This document shows, one piece after another, positions 56,107-64,000 of a stretch of DNA of 64,000 nt. Numbering within the stretch: the first letter of the stretch is position 1; every line of letters begins with the position of its first letter. The translations under genes and the position numbers were made by a program. The stretch is from Tetradesmus obliquus (lineage: Eukaryota > Chlorophyta > Chlorophyceae > Sphaeropleales > Scenedesmaceae): assembly GCA_030272155.1 (NCBI GenBank), contig CP126192.1:1894501-1958500 (forward strand), in the 5' to 3' direction. The notes beneath the pieces are model-generated. The model was not told where the DNA came from, did not search any database, and worked only from the letters and a program-made list of their open reading frames with translations.

Positions 56107-59100
56107 ATGGTGGAGCCTGGAGGTGCTGCTGCAGACCCGGCGACCCATCAAGCCCTCGAGCAGCAGCTTGCAGCAGCTTTGCAAGCTCTCTCTGTTAGAA
56201 ACGATGACGTCGTGCGCTCGTGCAACTCAGCGTTCGACGAGGTGGGGGTCATGCTGGGGCTGTACTGCCTCTGTGGCAGAGCAAGCAGCAGTCAACTCTT
56301 CTTGCCAGCTGTCCAGCACCGCCATATCAAGATATCAGCACAGCTCATAACCTGCATGCCTTACAGGGTGCTTGGATAGCAGCAACACAGCTCAAGGCAA
56401 AGGAGTCTACAGCTCAAGAGCTTGGACAAGCATTCAACCCTCAAGGTTGGTTGGCAGCTGCCCCGCCACAAGGATCGGCCCGCTCCTTGTACAGCACTAT
56501 TAGAAGTAAAGTGCTGCAGCCTTCAATTTCAAAACCACTTCCTGTGAAGACTGACAGTATAACAGACACATCAAGTTGCAAATGGGTCTTGGCACTGCTC
56601 TCAAGATGGTGTCAGCCACCTGATTGATGACACGGCTTTCAGAGTCAAGTTGACCTTCCCAACCACGGAAATGCCCTTGCTGCTGCAGTACTAGCCGTGC
56701 TCAAGCGCAACGCTGATCAGCTGCAGGAGCTCAAGCAGCAGCACATTGCTCAAAAGCAGGTGGGTCTCAGCATCACTTTGAAATGCCTGGGTCATAGCCT
56801 GCCTGAAGCTGCTTGTATGTCACGTTGTCACACTTTGCCCATTGCCAGTTGGCATTCAGCCAGAGCTAATTCTCACTGCTGAATTTGCTGCAGATGACTC
56901 GGGATACCACTAAGAAGCTCATGTGGTGGGCGTCAGGCCAGCAGCACACCAACACTGCAGCAGCAGCTGACGACTTGCAAGCAGATGCAGTCAAGCATGG
57001 CCGCTTCAAGTTCTTCCAGCTGCCAGGCAGCAGCATCTCGTCAGGTGCTAACACAGCCAGCAGCGGCAGCAGCAACCAGACTGCAGCAGCCCTCAAGTTC
57101 TGGCAGACCGGACTGCCTGCAGGAGCGGCGCCACGCACCTTTAGTGATACGCATTGCGGGGCAGACCAGCTGCAGCCGCAGAAGAGCTTCACCAACCTGC
57201 TGTTTGGCAAGGCGAGGCGCTCCAGCAGTGGCGGAGGCGCACCACCAGCAGCAGCTGCGCCAGGCAGCAGGCGGCCATCAGATGCAGCCACAAACAGCTG
57301 GCGCTCCTCCAATGACGGCGGCAGCAGGCGGACCTCTGGCCGCTCTAGTGACAGCGGCACCCTGCGAGCCAGTGCCAGCTTTGGCACACAGATGATGATG
57401 CCTCAGCAGCAGCCTGCAGCTGCACAGGACCAGCAGCAGCAGCAGCAGGGCGGTGGTGTGTGGGCGTCCTTGGCAGCTGGAGAGGGCCCACTCAGCAAGA
57501 GCCACTCGCTGCTGGCTAGGACCAGCCTGCCCCAGGAGCATGCGGTGGGCAAGGAGCTGGAGTGCGTCGCAGAAGATGACCGAGAGGGCCGCGGTGAGCA
57601 GCGAGTCCTGCCGATGTACTGCAAAACAAAGCAAGCAGCGAGGATAGTAAGCAGCTGGCGATACGTTTATCAATTGTTTAATGTGAAAGTGCAACCCCTT
57701 ATTGCCATGCCCAACAGCCCTAGTGTTTGCATGAGGACCTGCTGAATACTTTAGCATGCCGTGCTGCTTTGTCTGCTTGCAGACTCGCCTCAGCCAGCTG
57801 CTGGCTGCATATTAGAGCCTGCTCTGATGGCCACGTTCAACCCAGCACAGCACAGCCTTCAGCTTAGCAGCTTGCGGGCCCAACTGGCAGGCCAAGGCCA
57901 GTCTACCAGCCCCGTTGAGAGCTTCTCGTTTGGCAATAAGCAAGAAGATGAGGTGAGAATGGCTGGCATAGATGTCCATGCGTTCCATAAGTGCTGCGCC
58001 TGTTGCTGCTTTCCGTTGTCTTGCTGCAATTGCGTTCTGTCCGCTGGGCTCATACACTGCATGTCTTGGCTGATCCCCCCCCCCCCCCCCCCCCCCCCCG
58101 CCCCTTCCACCATGCAGCAGCCACACTCCCCCAGCTTCGGGCTGCGTGCCAGCGTCAGCAGCCGCTTGAGGGAGCGCGGCCAGTCAGGGGACACTGCGCC
58201 GGGCCCGCTCATGCGCTCCTCTGTTGCGCTGGCGTGCAGTAGGATGGACCCGTTCGATGCGCCAGAGCCGCAGCCGCAGCCCTTCGTGGAGAAGATGCGC
58301 GCAGAGGATCAGGCTATGAAGGCAGCCGGCAGCGCAGCACGCGAGGCTGGCGCAGCCGCATCCAATGGGCTCATGGGGGCGCTGCGGCGCAGCATGGGCG
58401 GCGCGCTGCGCACAGGAGCCATGGCAGCAGCAGCACCGGCTGCACTTGCAGCGGCTGCAGCACGGCCAGCAGGGCTGCTGGTAAGGCGTCAGGTGCAGCA
58501 GCCGCGGCCATTGCTGCTGGACGGCAGCAGCCCTGGGCCGTTGACAGGCGGTGGTGGGCATATGCTGGGCCAGCAGCAGGCACAGCAAGCGTCGCCAAAC
58601 CCAACAGCAGGCCAGATGCCGGAGTTCCTGGACCTGGACGCCGCAGCGAAATATGCAAAGGGTGTGCACGAGGTGATGGAAGGCCTTGTGCACAACATCA
58701 AGTCAGAGCGCACCGGCACTGCTTCAGAGACCAGCAGCAAGCCGCAGAGCCCTTCGGCGGCTGGCCAGCAGCAGGAAGATGCAGCAGCCGCTGCTGCACG
58801 TGCTGCTGTGGCCATGACAGCTGCAGCAGAAGCCGCTAGGGCGGCTTCACCATCTCGGCCGCCTGTCAGCGATGAGATTGTGCCTGCAGAGTCCATGGAT
58901 GAGCAGGCACGTCAGCGGGACTCCAGGTCAGGCCAGCAAGAGCAGCAGCTGGAGCAGCAGCGCAGCCAACGCAACTTGCAGCCGCCCAGCCCTGCACTCA
59001 GCCCGCAGTCATCAGGTGTCATGCCGGCGCTGCCCCATGCATCGGCAGCAGCAGCAATGCGCCAGCAGCAGCAACAGCAGCAGCAGGCAGGCGCACTTTC

Positions 59101-61190
59101 AGCTGGCATGGTGCGCCAGCTGCGCCCCAGTAACTCCTCTGGTGCTGGCAGCAGGCGGCAGTCATGCGCGTCCAATGTGGCCAGCGTGGGCTCTGCTGCA
59201 TCGCGCGGCTCGCGTGCCCTGCCCATGATGGGACAGACCTCAATTGACATCCTGGGCAGACCCTCTGTGGGGCACAGCAAGCAGCTGGTGAACAGCAGCG
59301 TGGCAGCGGTGCGCCTGACTGATGTGTACAGCGCGACGTCCGGCAACCTGACGCCGCTGTCTGCAGGGCTGACCAGCATCAGGAGGCAGAGCAGCAGGTG
59401 AGGGGCATGCAGGCAGGCCAGCAAGGTGTTGTGCTTGCTGATACAGCCTACCTGGTAGGTTGGCAAGCGCTCCTGCAGGCATAGCGCCTACCCGTCTCAA
59501 CTGTGCCCGCTGTATCATCAGATCATGCACGTTCTGTTCACACCGCACACAGGCCACATGTTTTATGCGCAGCTGTATATATAGATTTTGCGTGACGGCT
59601 GAGTGAAATGTTGGCCTGCCTGCTCCTGCCTGCCTATGTCCCAGCAGCAGCCAAAGCAGCAGGACGACCCTGCCACCACGTGCACGCACCAGCCCACGCG
59701 CACTGGTGTCAGAGGCCTCCATGCAGGCTGCAACGATGCCGGCTGCTGGCATGGGGCCCCTCGCGGCGCAGCACAGCAGCACCATGCTGCACGCCAAGAA
59801 GCAGGCAGGCGCAGCAGCTGCAGGTCATCAGGAGGGCTCAGGGCCAGGCAGGAAGAGCCCCTGGGGGTGGCAATCACTGGGCCTGCCTACAGGGCCGGGC
59901 GCACCGCTGGCTGACGCCACCATTGACCCCCTGACATACCCCAAGGGCAACAAGTATGCGGCCTCTTGGGGCCTGATCGATGCAGCAGCGACAGCAGCTG
60001 CCAGCCCTGGCGGTGGCCTGTCTCGCCAGGCGTCTGCCATTGCAGGAGGGCTGTCGCGGCAGCAGTCGCAGGCAGCGCTGCAGGGGCAGCTGTCACGCCA
60101 GAGCTCTATGACATCCCAGCGCCAGTCCCCGCGCTACCCTGAACAGCAAGGCATGGCTGGCACGCCTGGGCGGCAGTACAGCGCAGGCGCAGCTGGGCGC
60201 TACGCGCAGCAAGCTGCGTCTGTGACGCCTGTTGAGTCCCCTCGCAGCGCAGGCGGCACGCCCAGGCGCGGCAGCGATAGCGGCCGGCAGGGGCAGGGTG
60301 GCGGCAATGCTGGCAAGACACTGCAGAGCAGGCGCATCAGCGATGTAGGCAGCGCTGCATCAGACGACTCTGGCGCCTACGCCAGCGCAGACGAGCACAG
60401 CCGCGCATCCAGCTTCTCCGGGTACACCAGTGCAGGCAGTGCCGGCCCCGACCGTTCGCCTGGCGTGGCAAGGGGCGCTTGGCAGCGCGGCAACAGCGCC
60501 ACACAGCAGGGCAGCGGCAGCCGCAAGATGCTCAGCCCCATTCCTGTGCCACCAGCCTTCCTGCAGTCAACTCAGCCAACCTCTGCTCAGGCGGCTGTTG
60601 CGGCTGCATGGAGCCCGAACAAGCACGCGTCCGCAATGGTGCAGGCGCCTGCGTACATGCGCAGCGCATACGTGTCGCCTGAAGCTTCAGCAGTGCAGTA
60701 CGGGGAGTTGCCGCGTGGGCTGGCAGGCGCTGCTGCCTACAGCAATGTGAGCCCCAGGGATGGTTATGGGCAGCCTGGTGCTGCTCTGCCACGTGGTGGT
60801 AACCCAGCGGCAGGAACTGCATATCAGCAGCCGCGCCAGCAGCAGCAGCAGCAAGCAGCGTATGCAGGCGGCTACAATGTGCAGGGTGGCCCACCCTCGC
60901 AACAAGCTCCTGGTGCACGCGGCCAGCAGCAGCAGCAGCCAGTTATGACAGCAGTGGACCTTGCGAGGCGGAACATGCGGCGCACAAGCAGCTCTGGGGG
61001 CGCGACGCATGGTGGGGTGTACGGCAGCAGGCAGCCGGAGACTCCTGGCTACTTGGGTGCAGCGCGGGACAATGCCGCTGGTGTGAGGGGTGTTGGGGGG
61101 GCGGCTGGCAAGGCGGTGTATGGGCCGCGGCAGCTGCAGGGCCGCAATGGTGGCCGCGGGCTGGTGGCGGGAGGGTTTGAAGAGTATTAG
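56107..61190 (+). CDS. Large disordered Ser/Ala/Gln-rich protein, unknown function
   Basis: Seven exons: 56107-56241, 56367-56543, 56643-56759, 56894-57593, 57783-57952, 58118-59397, 59645-61190; 4125 bases, 1374 aa, phases consistent. The end of exon 2 is the least certain junction. The ORF stop at 59401 is inside a donor (AGCAG|GTGAGG), so the 59645 exon belongs to the same gene. The N-terminal 150 residues are helical (ALEQQLAAALQALSVRND, VLKRNADQLQELKQQHIA) and could form a coiled coil. The rest is low complexity: Ser/Arg clusters such as RRTSGRSSDSG and SRRQSCAS that look like basophilic kinase sites, poly-Gln, poly-Ala, and repeated GLSRQ(Q/A)S motifs (about 60020-60110). No enzyme domain, membrane helix or signal. 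Possibly a cytoskeletal or regulatory scaffold, but unassigned. Confidence 0.75.
58075..58099 (+). repeat. C25 homopolymer in an intron
   Basis: Twenty-five consecutive C, then G and four more C, end 18 bases before the acceptor CATGCAG|CAG at 58118. The tract fills the polypyrimidine position of this intron. Its exact length may be a sequencing artefact. Confidence 0.85.
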
Positions 61191-62366
61191 GCTAGGACAA
61201 GCAGTGGTGGGAAAAAGTAGCTGTTAGGAACGTACCACAGTTGCAGCCGGTAGTGACCACATCAACCTCTTCAGCTGCTTGATCGGTGGTGCAGCGGTTG
61301 AATGGTTGGCTCCCCAACGGCCGAAATAACTCTTGTAACTTCCAAGATGTGGGCCCTGGCGCAGCGGTTTAATGGCTGGTGCGCCATATTGCATTCTCAG
61401 CCTGAAAGCTGTCCTGAGGACGCTGACAGCTTCTATGTTGTTGAGAAAGATGTTCTGCAGGTTGCACTGCGTGCTGGCCGACAGCACGCCAGAGTGTCGT
61501 AGTTGTGTGCGCCATTGAAAAACTGCCAGGAGAGGGGAAAACAGCAGGTGAATTTTCATGATTTTGGTCTGGGTGGGTGCATGCAGATGGTGTGCTGCCA
61601 GCCAACAGTAGCAGCAGGCAGCTGTTTGAACAGCATCTGTGCAGCCCTCTTGCAGAGCTGTTTGCAGGATTTGGTTTGAAAGATGGTAGATCGTATCACA
61701 CGAATTGATGGGTGTCACAGCGTGCGGTTGTAACACTGGCAAAGGCAGTGTGATGTGCACGGCACAGCAGGCATGTTGCTGCTGACTGAATGCCCATGAA
61801 CATAATGCGCAAAGCGCACTGCGTCCGTCATTGTAACCTGGAGTGGTGATGGCCACCGTTGTTTCCATTGTGACAGCCCTGTTTGCACTACAGCCATGAA
61901 CACACCAGTGCCACGTGGCTGCAGCCGCAGCAGCACAATCATCAGCAGCAGCACTGGCAGTATAACTAAAATTGGTGTCTGGTCATTAGTTATACAGATT
62001 AATTATGTATTAGCGCCTTCTGCCATACCAGCCAATACACTGCTTCTGAGGTGCATGCCCTGGTGCCATGTTGAGGGATGCGTCTTCAGCTAATTGCAGC
62101 AGAAAGCTTGGGATCAGTCAGGGTTCAACTCATTTGCCCTCTTGCCTTGCAACTTCTCCAAGACGCACAGTTGTTTCAGGATATTACACCTGTGTTTGCG
62201 TATGTGTCGTGCCTGGTTGCTGCCGGCTGCTCATGCTGCAGGTGCCTTCGAGTGCGGTGGGGCAGCTACTCATCTGAAGCCTGTACCCGGCACGCCCCGA
62301 TCTGTTGCTTCTAAAATAGCCGCATCAGAAACCTGTCATCTGTGCTGCTGTCCTTATATGCTGCAG
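61191..62366. other. Intergenic / unresolved 5' part of the BACK gene
   Basis: About 1.2 kb. TGTAA at about 61334 is a plausible poly(A) signal for the upstream gene. The right part should contain the promoter and first exon(s) of the BACK-domain gene, but no BTB-type coding exon could be found. A decayed copy of the next exon's start lies at 62242-62298. Confidence 0.4.
62242..62298 (+). pseudogene. Decayed duplicate of the following exon's start
   Basis: CTGCAG| followed by a sequence reading VPSSAVGQLLI, stop, SLYPARP, closely parallel to the functional exon 125 bases downstream (VPSLEVGQLLIRSLYQAQP at 62367). The acceptor is kept but the frame has a TGA where the functional exon has CGC. 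Probably a partial tandem duplication of the exon with its acceptor. Confidence 0.7.
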
Positions 62367-63203
62367 GTGCCATCACTTGAGGTGGGGCAGCTGCTCATCC
62401 GCAGCCTGTACCAGGCACAGCCGCAGCTGCAGCAATGCAGCCAGCCGCAGCTCCTGCAGCTGATCATGCTCGCAGACAGATTCGATGCCACAAAGGCAGT
62501 GGCTGCCGCCAGCAAGCAGCTGCAGCGCATCGCAGCGCAAGGCCGCCTGGAATGGGCCACTGCCTGCCTCATCATGCGCTTGCCGCCTGCCTGCCCTGAG
62601 ATGGCGGCATACAAGCCGCTGTTTCAAGCAGCAGCAGCGCTCATCCAGGAGGAGCTGGGTGACCTGGAGGTTGCTTGCGCAGATCAACAGGCAAAGTGGC
62701 CCAAGCTGTTAGCGCTGCCCCACAGCTGGCTGCTGCAGCTGCTGTCAAACGAGGGGACTCGAGTCTCGAGCGAGAACACTGTTGCTTACGTCATCCAGCG
62801 TTGGGGAGAGGCGCAGCAGCCGCAGCAGCCGCTGCAGCAGCTGCAGCAGCTGTGCGACACGATCCGCGTCGCGCGCTGCTCTCCGCTGTATGTAGCGACG
62901 GTGCTGCCGGCATGGCCGCTGCTGGCGCAGTGCTTCACAGCGCAAGAGCACGCGGCAGCAAACATGCTGGCAGCCAACGCAGATGCCTTGTTGCGCCTCA
63001 GTTGCGCGGCTGAGGCTGCAGACGATGCAGCTCTGTGTCAGCAGCTGGAGCAGGACCTGCTGACTGAGCAGCGCAATGCTGCCCGCACTGCTGTGGTGCA
63101 GCGCCGCAAGGCATGGCTGCTGCCCTGCAGGCCACCCTCAGCGCGTGGGGCCGCAGTGGCCCAACCACTGACGTACGAACACAGCTTTCCCCTGAGTGCC
63201 TAG
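62367..63203 (+). CDS. BACK-domain protein (BTB-BACK type), 5' incomplete
   Basis: One exon after acceptor CTGCAG| at 62366, 278 codons before a stop. It begins within what looks like the end of a BTB fold (VGQLLIRSLYQAQP, LLQLIMLADRFDATKAV) and continues into a BACK-like helical domain (LEWATACLIMRLPPACPE, LPHSWLLQLLSNEG, RVSSENTVAYVIQRWGEA). BTB-BACK proteins often serve as substrate adaptors of CUL3 ubiquitin ligases, which is a family inference. The missing N-terminal half should be in an upstream exon. The real C-terminus may continue by splicing into the ORF at 63267, which contains WQLPAWRGRSYAVRL. Confidence 0.65.
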   Translation: MPSLEVGQLLIRSLYQAQPQLQQCSQPQLLQLIMLADRFDATKAVAAASKQLQRIAAQGRLEWATACLIMRLPPACPEMAAYKPLFQAAAALIQEELGDLEVACADQQAKWPKLLALPHSWLLQLLSNEGTRVSSENTVAYVIQRWGEAQQPQQPLQQLQQLCDTIRVARCSPLYVATVLPAWPLLAQCFTAQEHAAANMLAANADALLRLSCAAEAADDAALCQQLEQDLLTEQRNAARTAVVQRRKAWLLPCRPPSARGAAVAQPLTYEHSFPLSA

Positions 63204-63266
63204 CAAGCAGCAATCGAGGCCACGTTAGCGCGCGCAACAGCCGGCAACTTAGCAGAGCCTGCTAAC

Positions 63267-63384
63267 GTGGCCTGGCAGCTGCCAGCTTGGCGGGGCAGGA
63301 GCTATGCTGTGCGGCTGGTGGTGAAGACAGCAGCAGTGCCAGCAGCTGCGGACACAGCAGTGCCAGCAGCTGCGGAGGCAGCAG

Positions 63385-63430
<46 letters not shown>

Positions 63431-63566
63431 AGCAGCAGCAGCAAACCAACTCGCAGCGGGTGAGGCTGCTGAGCAGGCGCGCGACGATGCAGCAGCAGCC
63501 GCTGCAGCAGGAGGTAACAATGCAGCAGTGGCGGCGGCAGCAGCAGCAGCAGCAAGAGGTAGCAAT

Positions 63567-63602
<36 letters not shown>

Positions 63603-63704
63603 CGAGCGCCTGAAGCTGGCGATGTGAGCTGCACGCTGCGGCTATCCGTGCGCCATGGCGAGGACATGCCAGCGGTGAGGCAGCACTGGATTCGCCTTGC
63701 ATGA
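63267..63704 (+). other. Ala-rich ORF, possible last exon of the BACK gene
   Basis: An open frame with AWQLPAWRGRSYAVRLVV at its start and DVSCTLRLSVRHGED near its end, flanking about 85 residues of poly-Ala encoded by CTG and CAG runs. The two ends look like beta-strands of one domain interrupted by the repeat. It could be joined to the BACK exon by an intron removing the stop at 63203, but no convincing donor was found. Confidence 0.35.
63387..63443. repeat. (CTG)n directly followed by (CAG)n, inverted repeat
   Basis: About fourteen CTG units run straight into four or five CAG units, forming a perfect short inverted repeat able to fold into a hairpin on either strand. In the plus frame both halves encode Ala (GCT and GCA). 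Confidence 0.85.
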
Positions 63705-63960
63705 GGAGCGTAGCCATGCTGCATTGTGCTGCACTGTGCAATATTGTACTGCATTGTGCTGCATTGTGCTGCATTTGCTGCAGCGTGCCGCATCGTGCTG
63801 CCGATGACTGCTATGCTCCAATCCAATGTTGTTCAAGGTGCCACAAAGCCAAAGCATGTTGACCAAGGTCACAAATGTGAGCGCTGCACACCAGCAGGCT
63901 GCTGCGGGGATGTGGGCTGGTGACTTCACGTGCTTGCGCAGTTGCTGCTATTGATTTTGA

Positions 63961-63998
<38 letters not shown>

Positions 63999-64000
63999 AA
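63705..64000. other. Right edge: TGCTGCATTG-like repeats and (CTG)12
   Basis: 63716-63800 holds a degenerate array of TGCTGCATTG-type decamers, and 63961-63996 a CTG run at the window edge. No coding sequence is supported. Confidence 0.6.

Noticed and set aside
57761-58117. Reading the disordered-protein ORF straight through the C25 tract
   Set aside because: It would insert a Pro run; good donor (GATGAG|GTGAGA) and acceptor (CATGCAG|CAG) sites with matching phase support an intron.
59398-59644. Stop at 59401 as the end of the disordered protein, with a separate gene after it
   Set aside because: The stop lies in a donor AGCAG|GTGAGG, and CCCAG|CAGCAG at 59644 restores phase into the next long ORF.

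Overview
The window is nuclear DNA from a eukaryote, most likely a chlorophyte green alga. The evidence is intron-rich genes with GT-AG borders and frequent CTGCAG| acceptors, CAG/CTG trinucleotide runs throughout, Ala/Gln/Ser/Pro-rich proteins, (Ser-Pro)n cell-wall glycoproteins, and homologues of plant/algal genes (a plastid protein of the At4g37920 type, TAM41, a NO VEIN-type C-terminal domain). I saw no transposase, reverse transcriptase, capsid gene, rRNA or CRISPR array. Exon borders were assigned by hand from splice consensus and phase. For most genes the exon lengths sum to an intact frame.

Layout. 1-7196 (-): receptor-like kinase with cellulose-binding-module-like ectodomain, 3' end outside the window. 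7824-10167 (-): plastid-type conserved protein. 11409-19706 (-): second receptor-like kinase, 16 exons, with four Cys-rich modules outside the cell. 20238-21453 and 22619-25137 (+): tandem paralogues of secreted Pro/Ser-rich glycoproteins with a PAN/apple-like head. 27016-31782 (-): papain-type cysteine protease with C-terminal Cys-rich region and LysM-like domain. 33109-35281 (-): phosphoribosylglycinamide formyltransferase. 35675-37026 (+): Mpo1-like membrane protein. 38053-40855 (+): START-domain protein. 44301-46006 (+): NO VEIN C-terminal (DUF3883)-like protein. 46917-49620 (-): quinone-oxidoreductase-type MDR enzyme. 50516-51583 (-): small secreted orphan. 53192-55677 (-): TAM41. 56107-61190 (+): large disordered protein. 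62367-63203 (+): BACK-domain protein, 5' end unresolved.

How they fit together. The first half is rich in cell-surface genes: two single-pass kinases with unrelated ectodomains, two wall glycoproteins and a LysM-bearing protease. Together these suggest sensing and remodelling of the extracellular matrix, but shared function is an inference from proximity. The second half is mostly housekeeping or lipid-related (PurN, Mpo1-like, START, MDR, TAM41). Three divergent gene pairs share short intergenic regions (19707-20237, 35282-35674, 55678-56106).

The most interesting signals are the two receptor ectodomains, a 124-bp minisatellite inside an intron, upstream blocks shared by the tandem glycoprotein genes, a GC-AG intron, CTG runs close to splice acceptors, and a decayed duplicate exon in front of the BACK gene.
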